Below, piece after piece: positions 1 to 8,026 of a stretch of 64,000 nucleotides of DNA; within the stretch, counting starts at the first letter, position 1, and every line of letters starts with the position of its first letter. A model generated the notes under the pieces. That model was not told the origin of the DNA, searched no databases, and saw only the letters and a program-made list of their open reading frames with translations. This stretch comes from Caenispirillum bisanense (GTDB taxonomy: Bacteria; Pseudomonadota; Alphaproteobacteria; Rhodospirillales; UBA2165): the NCBI GenBank assembly GCA_945877815.1, contig CAMDWJ010000006.1, positions 54,551-118,550 on the forward strand, written 5' to 3'. Position numbers and translations under genes: made by a program.

Positions 1-1
1 C

Positions 2-430
2 GAGGTCGATGCGACCTGCGGGATGTATATGAGCACCATCCGCTCGCAATATAAGCCGAACGTGGAGAACGGCGAGCTGTCCATCCTGATGACCTTCGGC
101 AAGCAGCGCACCCCGGATTTCCCCAACGTTCCGAGCCTTTTCGAATTGGTGAAGCCGGGCGAAGACCGCCAGCTCGCCGATCTGATCTTCGGCGCCGACG
201 CCATCGGCCGCCCGATCACAGCACCGCCCGGCCTGGCGCCCGAGCGCGTCGCCACGCTGAGGAAGGCCTTCGATGCCACGGTCGCCGATCCGGACTATCT
301 GGCCGAGGCGGCGAAGATCGGTCTCAGCGTCACCTCGATGAACGGCGCCGAGTTGCAGAAGACCTTCGCCGCGTTCTACGAAACGCCGAAACCGGTGGTG
401 GAAAAGGCACAGAAGGCGATGGGGAGGTAA
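2..430 (+). CDS. Tripartite tricarboxylate transporter substrate-binding protein (Bug/TctC family), C-terminal part
   Basis: The open frame runs in from the left edge, so the start and signal peptide lie outside; about 142 residues are visible. The sequence has the C-terminal lobe pattern of Bug/TctC periplasmic binding proteins: a TFGKQRTPDFPNVPSLFEL segment (the usual 'R.P.fPdVPt..El' signature), then GRPITAPPGLAPERVATLRKA, and a terminal helix ending PKPVVEKAQKAMGR. Family members capture carboxylates or other small organic acids in the periplasm and usually pass them to TctAB membrane partners, though many Bug proteins are orphans. No TctA/TctB partner is visible here. The substrate cannot be inferred. 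Confidence 0.85.
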   Translation, partial: EVDATCGMYMSTIRSQYKPNVENGELSILMTFGKQRTPDFPNVPSLFELVKPGEDRQLADLIFGADAIGRPITAPPGLAPERVATLRKAFDATVADPDYLAEAAKIGLSVTSMNGAELQKTFAAFYETPKPVVEKAQKAMGR

Positions 431-726
431 ACGGGGCGGTTTTGGCTCGCCCCCAGAGAACACACTAACTTCAAACCGAGGACATTTCAGGGGGGCAGGT
501 CATACGGAACATCCCCATCTCGGCACCCGGTGCCGCGAGTCGGAAGTGCTGACGCGCAAGCGCCCCCCTCACAGTGCCGATGCTGCGCAGCCTCGCAGCA
601 CTCCTGCACATCCCGCCCCATATGCTGGTGCAGCCCTACGCCACCAAGCGCACGGCTTAGCCAGCCCGCTCGCGACCGGACGAACTTTCGGGTAGGATTG
701 TCGGGCTGAAACGAAAGGTTTCGCCG

Positions 727-930
727 ATGGTCAAAATTCGGAAAACGTCCTCCGACCGGCCTCCGCGCCGCCAGCGCCCGGATCGGGTCCACGACGAAAA
801 TAACGTGCCCCAAGTCGGCGCCTTAATCCCGCCCAGCGATTTCAAGAAACTGCTGCTCGCCCCACACCCTATCGTCGACGATTGGGGGATCGAACGCCCG
901 CGCGATTTCGGGCGCGACATCGATCTTTAG
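727..930 (+). CDS. Possible small hypothetical protein (67 aa)
   Basis: A short frame preceded by AAAGG about nine bases before the ATG and by a small inverted repeat CGAAA-GG-TTTCG. The product is basic and Pro/Arg-rich at the N-terminus, and the C-terminal half ends WGIERPRDFGRDIDL. I recognise no family. It could be a genuine small protein, vaguely antitoxin-like in size and charge layout, or a chance frame; nothing beside it acts as a partner gene. Competing frames on the other strand cover the same DNA. Confidence 0.2.
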   Translation: MVKIRKTSSDRPPRRQRPDRVHDENNVPQVGALIPPSDFKKLLLAPHPIVDDWGIERPRDFGRDIDL

Positions 931-973
931 GTTTTGCGGTTCCGACCGCTCGTAAGGTGGATGTATCAGCCGG

Positions 974-1019
974 AATTGGAATTATTTTCTTGACAGGGCC
1001 AATCGCTTTCGGATATGTT
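974..1019 (+). promoter_or_regulatory. Promoter-like module of the repeat cassette (copy A)
   Basis: AATTGGAATTATTTT (974-988) is followed by one base, TTGACA (990-995), 18 bases and TATGTT (1014-1019). This reads as an A+T-rich UP-like element, a consensus -35 and a fair -10. The same layout, with 20 of 21 bases identical from the UP-like element through TTGAC, recurs at 20309-20354. Transcription would proceed through the 11-bp array and then antisense to the two minus-strand genes beyond it. This is a sequence-only call. Confidence 0.5.
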
Positions 1020-1104
1020 TCTGTTTTGTTCTTTCCAAATGCCGCGTGAGGATGAGTCTCCTCGCCGGAACAAAGGATCATGCGCCACCATCAACCCAAA
1101 CCGC

Positions 1105-1192
1105 GATGCACAGAACATACACACAAAATGCACAGTAAATGCCTAGACGATGCGAAGATGATGCCTAGATCATGCCTAGACGATGCACATAT
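1105..1192 (+). repeat. 11-bp tandem array A (8 units)
   Basis: Eight contiguous 11-bp units in exact register: GATGCACAGAA, CATACACACAA, AATGCACAGTA, AATGCCTAGAC, GATGCGAAGAT, GATGCCTAGAT, CATGCCTAGAC, GATGCACATAT. The working consensus is nATGCctagan, and seven of the eight carry ATGC at unit positions 2-5. Two more adjacent unit-like copies lie at 1235-1256 (GATGCCTAGAA, ATGCACATAAA). Eleven is not a multiple of three, so the repeat is not a peptide repeat; a frame opening at 1080 crosses the array but shifts register every unit. Confidence 0.8.
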
Positions 1193-1280
1193 GGCTCCGG
1201 CCGATTTGGCCGATTTCCAACCTTCCCCAACGACGATGCCTAGAAATGCACATAAATTTTCGCGATATGGGCATCCGTCC

Positions 1281-1324
1281 TTCGACAAGCTCAGGACGAG
1301 GCTTCGACAAGCTCAGGACGAGGC
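1281..1324. repeat. Exact 22-bp tandem duplication
   Basis: Two perfect, adjacent 22-bp copies (1281-1302 and 1303-1324) whose unit begins TTCGACAAGCTCAGGACG. The motif 'CTTCGACAAGCTCAGGACGA' is, from general knowledge, a very common dispersed intergenic repeat in alphaproteobacteria, so copies elsewhere in the genome are expected. The pair sits directly downstream of the stop codon of the minus-strand gene beginning at 1684. The unit is exactly twice the 11-bp period of the neighbouring array, which may be chance. Confidence 0.85.
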
Positions 1325-1333
1325 TCCGACACC

Positions 1334-1684
1334 CTATTCGCTCATTGGGCAACTCAAGACCGGGCAGGTAAAGCGCGTGCCGAGCGGACGGTGCGGATGG
1401 GCCGTGGTTTCGGGCGGTGCGAAATCGTGGAACAGCCGGCATTCCTTCTCAAACGCGCGCCGCGTCGACACATAGGTGCGGTATTTGAAAGCATCGTAGC
1501 GACCGACAAAGGCTACAAGCTGACGGGCGAGATCGCGGTCGTCGCGCCCGATCTTGCGAATGAAAAAGCGCCCTGCCCGCAGGTTGCCCAAGGCGTAGGT
1601 CCCGATCGACAGCGGCTCGATCGCCTGCGCGATCGCCTCGGCGGTCAAGGGAACGGGACCGAGCAATCCGGATTTAGCGGACAT
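1334..1684 (-). CDS. GIY-YIG-like domain protein, small
   Basis: A 116-residue product. Residues 28-33 (GTYALG) and 40-52 (FFIRKIGRDDRDL) resemble the two strands of a GIY-YIG nuclease-like fold. They are followed by the FEKEC segment (78-82), LFHDF and a C-terminal TCPVLSC. This arrangement ('..R.D.DL...V..Y..Fky..........aFekEC.lfHDF.......HP..P.gt...CP.C') is typical of small uncharacterised proteins with a GIY-YIG-like core and a degenerate active site. Nuclease activity is not assured, because the catalytic Tyr/Arg/Glu set is incomplete by eye. It lies 48 bp downstream of the GST gene on the same strand and may be co-transcribed with it. The family call is tentative; the coding call is firmer. 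Confidence 0.6.
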   Translation of the reverse strand: MSAKSGLLGPVPLTAEAIAQAIEPLSIGTYALGNLRAGRFFIRKIGRDDRDLARQLVAFVGRYDAFKYRTYVSTRRAFEKECRLFHDFAPPETTAHPHRPLGTRFTCPVLSCPMSE

Positions 1685-1732
1685 GTTCGGCCCCGGTTTT
1701 GTTCGATGCGACGCGGGACGCGACGGACCGTG

Positions 1733-2458
1733 TCAGCGCCCTGTGGTGGCCTGGGCGAGACGCTGGGCGTTGTCCTTGGTGTCGTAGATGTTCACCGCTT
1801 CCTTGCCCTCGGCGGCCTTGGCCATGCGCTCGCGGATCTCGGGCGCCATCTTGTCGTTGCGCTGCACCGCAGGGCGCGCGGCCATCGCCTTGAACCAGCG
1901 GTGGAAGTTCGGGTACTCGGCCTCGGTGATGCCGCGATCCTTGTAGCCCTTGCACCAGCCGTAGGTCGCCATGTCGGCGATGGTATATTCGTCGCAGCCG
2001 AGCCACGCACTGTCCTTCAAGCGGTTGTCGAGCACGCGATAGAGGCGGATGGATTCGTTGTTATAGCGATCCTTGGCGTATTGGATGTTTTCCTTGGTGT
2101 AGGTGTTGAAGTGGTTGGCCTGGCCGAACATCGGGCCGATATGCGCCATTTGGAAAATCACCCATTGCAGCGTGTCGTAGCGCTGCCTCGCGTCCTTGGG
2201 CAAAAACTTGCCGAATTTCTCGGCCAGATAAATCAGAATCGCGCCCGATTCCATCATCGTATAAGGCTTGCCGCCCGGACCGTCGGGATCGACGAGGGTC
2301 GGGATCTTGTTGTTGGGCGACAGCTTCAGATATTCGGGTTTGAACTGATCCCCGAGGCGGATATTGACGTCGATATGTTTCCATTCGACTCCCAATTCCT
2401 CGAGCATGATCATGACCTTTTGGCCGTTCGGCGTCGGTGACGAATGAAGTTCGATCAT
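1733..2458 (-). CDS. Glutathione S-transferase, YfcG/Ure2p-like (nu class)
   Basis: A 241-residue thioredoxin-fold GST. The N-terminal domain shows SSPTPNGQKV (residues 6-15, the T-P-N-G substrate-site motif of the YfcG/Ure2p group), NKIPTL with the cis-proline near residue 53, and ESGAIL near 70-75 for the glutathione gamma-glutamyl group. An all-helical C-terminal domain follows, with the N-capping ADMATYGW pattern. The likely roles are disulfide reduction or peroxide handling with glutathione. The start is set at the ATG preceded by GGAGGAG eight bases upstream, which discards a 25-residue basic extension in the longer frame. It is transcribed divergently from msrB, another oxidative-damage enzyme. 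Confidence 0.9.
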   Translation of the reverse strand: MIELHSSPTPNGQKVMIMLEELGVEWKHIDVNIRLGDQFKPEYLKLSPNNKIPTLVDPDGPGGKPYTMMESGAILIYLAEKFGKFLPKDARQRYDTLQWVIFQMAHIGPMFGQANHFNTYTKENIQYAKDRYNNESIRLYRVLDNRLKDSAWLGCDEYTIADMATYGWCKGYKDRGITEAEYPNFHRWFKAMAARPAVQRNDKMAPEIRERMAKAAEGKEAVNIYDTKDNAQRLAQATTGR

Positions 2459-2586
2459 TTGCGGCTCCTCCTTGCGCCGCCGCCCCTGCCTTACGCGGGC
2501 CGGCTTCTGGTGCCGAGGTTGGCGGCGCCCCATCTGGGGGTTAAACTGGGGCGAAACGTTCCCCGATGCGCAGGAGTGTGATCGTC

Positions 2587-2985
2587 GTGACCGATAAGAT
2601 CAAGAAATCCGAGACCGAATGGCGCAGCCAACTTTCGGCCGAACAATTCTACGTGACCCGCCAGAAAGGCACAGAACCCGCCTTCACCGGCGAATATTAC
2701 AACGCCAAAACGCCCGGCATCTATAAGTGCGTGTGCTGCGGCGAAGAGCTGTTTGCCTCCGACGACAAGTTCGACTCGGGCACCGGCTGGCCATCCTATA
2801 CCAAACCCGCAGCCGAAGGCGTGGTCGAGGAAGAGCGCGACGTCAGCCACCTCATGGTGCGCACCGAGGTCCACTGCAAAAAGTGCGGCGCCCATCTCGG
2901 CCACCTTTTCCCGGACGGCCCAGCGCCGACCGGTCTGCGCTATTGCATCAATTCGGCGTCGCTGAAGCTGGAACCGAAGAAGTAA
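2587..2985 (+). CDS. msrB: Peptide-methionine (R)-S-oxide reductase MsrB
   Basis: About 132 residues covering the whole SelR domain. It has two CxxC zinc pairs (CVCCGEEL and [10 protein letters not shown]), the GTGWPSY substrate loop, [18 protein letters not shown] and the catalytic cysteine in RYCINS. It reduces methionine-R-sulfoxide in proteins using thioredoxin. The GTG chosen here (VTDKIKKSE) lies ten bases after AGGAG; an upstream in-frame ATG at 2566 would place that ribosome site inside the gene and is less likely. The MsrA partner is not in the window. It lies divergent from the GST gene and 24 bp before a transporter gene. Confidence 0.93.
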   Translation: MTDKIKKSETEWRSQLSAEQFYVTRQKGTEPAFTGEYYNAKTPGIYKCVCCGEELFASDDKFDSGTGWPSYTKPAAEGVVEEERDVSHLMVRTEVHCKKCGAHLGHLFPDGPAPTGLRYCINSASLKLEPKK

Positions 2986-3009
2986 CTGCGGCTTCGCCTC
3001 GCGTCTCGC

Positions 3010-3912
3010 ATGATAATGCGCGATCGTCCCATCGCGCCGGTGACACGCGGCATCCTTTATATGATCATGGCCTCGGCGCTGATCTCGGCCAACGATGCCG
3101 GGATTAAATATTTGATCAATAACGGCGGCTTTCATTCGCTGGAGGTCGTCTTCTTCCGCAACCTGTTCGGCGTGCTCGCCTTCGCGCCCTTTTATTGGCG
3201 GATCGAGCTGTCGTCGCTGCGCACCGAGCGGTTCGGCTTCCATCTGTTCAAGAACGTCCTGCAGACATCGAGCATCGCGGCCTATTTTTGGGCGCTCGGC
3301 CTGATCCCGCTGGCCGACGCGGCGGCGCTGGGCTTCATGTCGCCGATCTTCGCCTCGATCGGCGCGATTGTTTTCATGGGCGAACGCTCGCGCATGATGC
3401 GTTGGGTGTGCATCTGCATCGGCTTCGTCGGCATGATCATCCTGCTCGGACCGGGCCTCACCGGCGAAATCAATTTCGGCGTGTTGCTGGTGCTGGCGGC
3501 GACCATCGTCGGCGCCGTCGTGCGGCTGATGACCAAGTCGATGATCCGTACCGATTCGGCCTCCACCATCGTGATCTATCTCAGTGTCACGGTGACGGTG
3601 CTGACCTTTATCCCCTCGCTTTTCGTATGGGTCTGGCCGAGCCTCGGCCAATGGCTGCTGTTCATCGCTATTGGGGCCTCGGGCAGCGCCTGCCACTGGC
3701 TCATGACCGAGGCGCTGAAACATGGCGACGTGACGGCCATCGAACCGATGAATTATACCCGCCTCGTTTGGGCCGCCTTTTTCGGGATCGTGTTCTTTGG
3801 GCAGGTGCCCGGACTGGCGACTTGGGCGGGCGGCGCCATCATCATCACCGGCGCGGTCCTGCTGCTACGCATCGAAACACGCGAAAAACGCCAGGTTTCC
3901 GCGCTCAAATAA
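3010..3912 (+). CDS. DMT-superfamily (EamA/RhaT) transporter
   Basis: A 300-residue polytopic membrane protein with about ten hydrophobic segments arranged as two EamA repeats. The first repeat contains VVFFRNLFGVLAF and ALGLIPLADAAALGFMSPIF, which is the repeat-1 'lp.a.aaal.f..P.f..l' signature. The second contains ACHWLMTEALKHGDVTAIEPMNYTRLVWA, the matching repeat-2 signature. Such proteins export or import small metabolites such as amino acids, nucleosides or sugars; the substrate cannot be read from sequence. Its start lies 24 bp after msrB, so the two may share a transcript. A cytosolic basic tail (REKRQVSALK) ends the protein. Confidence 0.9.
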   Translation: MIMRDRPIAPVTRGILYMIMASALISANDAGIKYLINNGGFHSLEVVFFRNLFGVLAFAPFYWRIELSSLRTERFGFHLFKNVLQTSSIAAYFWALGLIPLADAAALGFMSPIFASIGAIVFMGERSRMMRWVCICIGFVGMIILLGPGLTGEINFGVLLVLAATIVGAVVRLMTKSMIRTDSASTIVIYLSVTVTVLTFIPSLFVWVWPSLGQWLLFIAIGASGSACHWLMTEALKHGDVTAIEPMNYTRLVWAAFFGIVFFGQVPGLATWAGGAIIITGAVLLLRIETREKRQVSALK

Positions 3913-3982
3913 CGTGTATTCGATTGACGTGGCTGCGGTTTTTAGGTTCGATGGCGCATCGAATTCAGGGAGATAACACCAC

Positions 3983-4999
3983 ATGGCACAGATCACGTAT
4001 GGCGTCGGCACTTCGCATGGCCCCTTGTTGAACCTGCCCCCGGTGGAATGGGAGGTACGGGCCGCGTTCGACCGCGCCCAAACCGATCTGGCACTTCGCG
4101 ACGGCACCTATAATTTCGAACAGCTGCACGCCCATCGCGGCGGGCCGCATTTCGCCAAATTGGCGACCCTGGAGGAGCGCGTGGCGCGCCATACGCGCTG
4201 CCAGGTAGGCCTCGACCAGCTCGGCGAAAAACTGCTCGCCGCCGCCCCCGACGTCCTGGTCGTCGTCGGCGACGATCAGCACGAATGGTTCATGGAGGAT
4301 AAGCAGCCATCCTTCTCCGTGTTCTGCGGCGACGAGATCCAGAACCTGACGCTGACCGACGAAGAGAAAGAGCACAAAATCAAAACGGGCCGCGGCAGCG
4401 ACATGTATTCCTATCGCCCGCTGGCCGATCAGATCTATCCGGTCGCCAAGGATCTGGCGTTGCACATCCATGCCCAAGCGATCGAGGACGAGTTCGATGT
4501 CGCCGCCTGCATGACCCAGCCGACCGATCCCGACGGGACGGTGCGCAGTGTCGGCCATGCCATCGGCTTTATCTATCGCCGCCTTCTGCGCGACAAACCC
4601 GTGCCCGTGGTTCCCGTCTTGCTCAACACCTTCTATCCGCCCAACCAGCCGACGCCAAAGCGTTGCTACGAATTCGGCAAATCGATGGGGCGCGCGATTC
4701 GCAAATGGCAGTCCGACGCCCGCGTCGCGGTCGTGGCCTCGGGCGGCATCAGCCATTTCGTCGTCGACGAGGAATGGGATCATAAGATGCTGGGCGCCTT
4801 CCTCAAAGGCGACGTCGAAACCCTGATCAACGAACCCAATATCATGTTCCGCTCGGGCTCGTCTGAGACCAAGAACTGGATCGCCGCAGCCGGCATTTTG
4901 GACGGCAGCGGACTCAAGATGGACTTGCTCGATTATGTGCCGTGCTATCGTACCGATGCCGGCACTGGTTCGGGCATGGCCTTTGCCACTTGGTCCTAG
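3983..4999 (+). CDS. Class III extradiol ring-cleavage dioxygenase, LigB-like
   Basis: A 338-residue LigB-superfamily protein. The N-terminal GVGTSHGP gives the first iron-ligand histidine (His12). VVVGDDQHEWF, ASGGISHFV and EEWDHKMLGAF are the other conserved segments around the non-haem Fe(II) site of protocatechuate 4,5-dioxygenase beta-type enzymes. It would cleave a catecholic substrate next to one hydroxyl; the natural substrate is unknown. No LigA-type small subunit is adjacent, as is usual for the stand-alone members often annotated as 'extradiol ring-cleavage dioxygenase'. GGGAG precedes the ATG. A hydrolase or ligase expected of a full meta-cleavage operon is absent nearby. Confidence 0.88.
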   Translation: MAQITYGVGTSHGPLLNLPPVEWEVRAAFDRAQTDLALRDGTYNFEQLHAHRGGPHFAKLATLEERVARHTRCQVGLDQLGEKLLAAAPDVLVVVGDDQHEWFMEDKQPSFSVFCGDEIQNLTLTDEEKEHKIKTGRGSDMYSYRPLADQIYPVAKDLALHIHAQAIEDEFDVAACMTQPTDPDGTVRSVGHAIGFIYRRLLRDKPVPVVPVLLNTFYPPNQPTPKRCYEFGKSMGRAIRKWQSDARVAVVASGGISHFVVDEEWDHKMLGAFLKGDVETLINEPNIMFRSGSSETKNWIAAAGILDGSGLKMDLLDYVPCYRTDAGTGSGMAFATWS

Positions 5000-5101
5000 T
5001 ACGACGAAGCCAGGGAACATAACGGGCGAGACTAGCCGTCGGGGAACAGCGCCGCGGGCATTTGCCCTGGCGTATCGCAAGTCGGGAGCGGCATAGGCGC
5101 C

Positions 5102-8026
5102 ATGCGCGCGATTGGTACAATCGCCTCGCCAGAGGGCGAGAGTCGTTGGGCAACCGAGCAGCCCCGACTTCGTATGCTGTTCGACTATTTGCCGGCGGCG
5201 ATTGCCGCGATCGGCATCATTTTCCTCGGCATTGTCGCAGAAAATCTGAACACACAATCATTCCAGCAGACTATTCGCGCAAAGGTCGCAGATGAGGTCG
5301 GGATCGTACGTGCCCGCCTCGAAGGCATCATCACCGCGAACGCGCATCTGATCCGCGGCATGACGGCCGTGATCGCGACCGAGCCGGATCTATCGCGTGA
5401 AGATTTCGACCGGCTGGCGGCCCAAATCATGCTCGGCAAGTCGGAGATCCGGAACATCGTCGGCGCCCCCGACCTGGTGATCCGCTACGTCTATCCCTAC
5501 GCCGGCAACGAAGCGGCGCTAGGGCTCGACTACAACACGATACCGGCCCAGCGTGCCGCCGCCAATCGCGCCCGCGAACTCAACGAACTGGTGTTAGCCG
5601 GCCCGGTCGATCTCGTTCAAGGCGGACGCGGTTTCATCGCGCGGATCCCAGTCACGACGTCCGAAGCGCCGGGACGTCCCGGTCGGTTCTGGGGATTGGT
5701 ATCGACCGTGCTCGATCTCGATCGCGTCTACGGGGCGAGCGGGCTGATCGATCCCAAGATAAGTGTCGAAATCGCCATTCGCGGCAAGGACGCGATGGGG
5801 CCGGACGGCGAAATTTTCTTTGGGCGGCCGGAGGTATTCGAGGCCACGCCGGTGCTCGCCGACGTCGTATTGCCCTACGGTTCGTGGCAGATGGCGGCCG
5901 TGCCCAAGAATGGCTGGCCGACGATTCCCGCGAACCAACGCCTCTTGCAGACCGCCTTCTGGATCGCCGGCATTCTGATCGTCATGCCACTGATCGCGGT
6001 CGGTACCCTACTCGGTCAAAGGCGGCGCGCCGAAACCAGCCTAGTTCAGGCGATGGGGGATCTACAGGAAAAGACCCGTGCCGCCGAGGTTTCCGAAGCC
6101 AAATTCGCCGCCGCATTTGAGCATTCGCCGCTGGTTGCCACCATTGCGCGTCTCGATACCGGTGCGATCGTCGACGTCAACAATGCCTTCCTACGGACGA
6201 CGGGCCTTGAGCGTTACGAAGTGATTGGGAAAAACAGCTCCGAGCTTGGCATATTGGATCCGGACCGCCGCGCCGAATTTCGCAATCGTATGATAGAACA
6301 GGGACAAATCGTCGGCGTGGAAACCCGTGCCTTCTTGAAGAACAACAAGGTCATAGATGCGCTGATCTACAGTCAGATATTCGCGATCGATGACACGCGC
6401 TATATCCTGACGCTTGTCGAGGACATCACCCAACGCAAGGGAGCCGAACGGCGCAGCAAGGATGCGCAGGATCGCGCCGACGCGGCGCAGGAGCGGCTAA
6501 AGAACGCCATAGAAACCGTTAACGACGGTTTTGTGCTGTTCGACGCGAACGATCGGCTGGTGACCGCGAACAGCAACTACTACCGCTTCTACAAGGGGGT
6601 CGGCGCGACTCTGGTCCCAGGCAAGACTACCTACGAAGAAATTATCCGCACTGCCTCCGAGGCGGGCCTGTACCGCGCGGCGATCGGACGCATTCCGGCC
6701 TATGTTGCCGAGCGGCTTGCCTCTTACCGAACCGGAAACCAAACCCAGGAACAGGAACTGGTCAACGGCAGCTGGCTCCGCGTCACGGAGCGCCGAATGA
6801 GCGACGGAAGCACGGTCTGCTCCGGCGTAGATATCACCGAATTGAAACGCCGCGAGGTCGAACTCGAACACGCTCGGATGATGGCCGATGCCGCCAACCA
6901 AGCGAAATCCACGTTCCTGTCGTCCATGAGCCACGAGCTGCGTACGCCGATGAATGCGATCCTCGGGTTCGCGCAACTACTCGAACGTGGAGCGCGGCTG
7001 CCCGATCCGGACCGGCAACGGCAATATGCGCGTCACGTCCTCAACGCCGGCAATTATTTGCTCGAACTCATCGACCAGGTTCTCGAGCTGTCGAAAATCG
7101 AAGCGGGCAAGCTGTCGCTTGTCTACGAAAGCGTCGATCTCGCCGACGTGATCGCCCACAGCCTGTTCATGGTCGCCAGCCGCGCAAAAAAGGCCGGTGT
7201 CGCCATCGTCAACCGGACCGAAGGCGTCGAACTGTCCGCGTTGTGGGCCGATCGCAGCCGCGTGCGCCAGGTCCTGCTCAACTTTTTGTCGAACGCCATC
7301 AAATACAATCACAAGGGCGGCAGCGTGACCGTTTCAGCGGTGCAGATGGACGAGGACACAATCAGGATCATAGTCGAAGACACGGGAAGCGGCATCGCAC
7401 CAGTCTACCAACCCCAGGTGTTCGAGCCCTTCAATCGCCTAGGGCGCGAGGCGGACGGCAGCGAGGGCTCCGGCATCGGGCTCGCCATTACCAAACAGAT
7501 CGCCGAACTCATGGGCGGAAGCGTGGGATTCCGAAGCGAGGAAGGCATCGGCAGCACCTTCTGGGTCGAATTGCGGACTACCGTACCGGACAGCGCCTCC
7601 AAGGGCGACCAGCGCCCGATCGAACTCGCCGAATCCGCGCAGAGTTACGATGTTTCCGGCCGGCGACGCATCCTCTATGTCGAGGACAATGCATCGAACC
7701 AGCAACTGATGGAGGAACTGCTCGGCACCATCGGCAATTTCACGATGCTGATCGCCGCTAACGGCTATATCGCGCTCGACATGGCCGTCGAGCAAAAACC
7801 GGATTTGATCCTGCTCGACATCAACCTGCCCGAAATGGACGGTTTCGAAGTTCTGCGCCGCCTGCAGGCGATGCCCGGAACCCGCGATATCCCGGTCATT
7901 GCTGTAACGGCAGCAGCCATGCCTACCGAGGTCGAGCGCGGATTGCAGGCGGGGTTCAAGGAATACATCACCAAGCCGATCGATATCACGAACGTCCTGC
8001 GCGCGATCGACCGCCAGATCGGCTAA
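5102..8026 (+). CDS. CHASE-PAS-PAS hybrid sensor histidine kinase with receiver domain
   Basis: A 974-residue membrane sensor. A transmembrane helix near residues 29-47 and another near 286-307 bracket a periplasmic CHASE domain (about 60-250). Two PAS domains follow (about 335-450 and 460-580). The HisKA dimerisation helix carries the phospho-acceptor His611 in SSMSHELRTPMNA, and the ATPase domain has NFLSNAIKYN, EDTGSGI and GSGIGLAI (N, G1 and G2 boxes). The C-terminal receiver domain (about 858-974) has its acceptor Asp906 in LLDINLPEMDG and a TKP lysine motif. The ligand is unknown. No cognate response regulator or output gene lies beside it, so signalling probably passes to a distant histidine phosphotransferase or regulator. 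Its stop overlaps the stop of the convergent gene by four bases. Confidence 0.93.
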   Translation: MRAIGTIASPEGESRWATEQPRLRMLFDYLPAAIAAIGIIFLGIVAENLNTQSFQQTIRAKVADEVGIVRARLEGIITANAHLIRGMTAVIATEPDLSREDFDRLAAQIMLGKSEIRNIVGAPDLVIRYVYPYAGNEAALGLDYNTIPAQRAAANRARELNELVLAGPVDLVQGGRGFIARIPVTTSEAPGRPGRFWGLVSTVLDLDRVYGASGLIDPKISVEIAIRGKDAMGPDGEIFFGRPEVFEATPVLADVVLPYGSWQMAAVPKNGWPTIPANQRLLQTAFWIAGILIVMPLIAVGTLLGQRRRAETSLVQAMGDLQEKTRAAEVSEAKFAAAFEHSPLVATIARLDTGAIVDVNNAFLRTTGLERYEVIGKNSSELGILDPDRRAEFRNRMIEQGQIVGVETRAFLKNNKVIDALIYSQIFAIDDTRYILTLVEDITQRKGAERRSKDAQDRADAAQERLKNAIETVNDGFVLFDANDRLVTANSNYYRFYKGVGATLVPGKTTYEEIIRTASEAGLYRAAIGRIPAYVAERLASYRTGNQTQEQELVNGSWLRVTERRMSDGSTVCSGVDITELKRREVELEHARMMADAANQAKSTFLSSMSHELRTPMNAILGFAQLLERGARLPDPDRQRQYARHVLNAGNYLLELIDQVLELSKIEAGKLSLVYESVDLADVIAHSLFMVASRAKKAGVAIVNRTEGVELSALWADRSRVRQVLLNFLSNAIKYNHKGGSVTVSAVQMDEDTIRIIVEDTGSGIAPVYQPQVFEPFNRLGREADGSEGSGIGLAITKQIAELMGGSVGFRSEEGIGSTFWVELRTTVPDSASKGDQRPIELAESAQSYDVSGRRRILYVEDNASNQQLMEELLGTIGNFTMLIAANGYIALDMAVEQKPDLILLDINLPEMDGFEVLRRLQAMPGTRDIPVIAVTAAAMPTEVERGLQAGFKEYITKPIDITNVLRAIDRQIG

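Larger units (their letters stand above)
431..1333. other. Gene-poor intergenic island between convergent genes
   Basis: About 0.9 kb with no confidently coding frame, lying between a plus-strand and a minus-strand gene. It holds, in order: a possible insertion-sequence end remnant near 455-505, a weak 67-residue frame, a promoter-like module (974-1019), a short hairpin GAGGA-TGAGTC-TCCTC around 1050-1065, an 11-bp tandem array (1105-1192), two further unit-like copies at 1235-1256, and a 22-bp tandem duplication (1281-1324). The 974-1260 part is clearly richer in A+T than the flanking genes, which suggests a different origin or a non-coding role. Confidence 0.6.

Noticed and set aside
1105..1192. 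CRISPR-like array
   Set aside because: Units are 11 bp with no spacers and no cas genes nearby; tandem repeats only. The same applies to arrays B and C.
1080..1475. 131-residue plus-strand frame across array A and the 22-bp repeats
   Set aside because: Its N-terminal half is a translation of the 11-bp array, which shifts frame each unit, and its second half is antisense to the GIY-YIG-like gene. Only an ATG two bases after AAAGGA supports it.
1391..2440. 349-residue plus-strand frame
   Set aside because: It lies opposite the GST and GIY-YIG-like genes; the composition is that of a reverse-strand shadow in GC-rich DNA, while the minus-strand product has clear GST motifs.
2491..3723. 410-residue minus-strand frame
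   Set aside because: It is antisense to msrB and the DMT transporter, both of which have strong family motifs on the plus strand.
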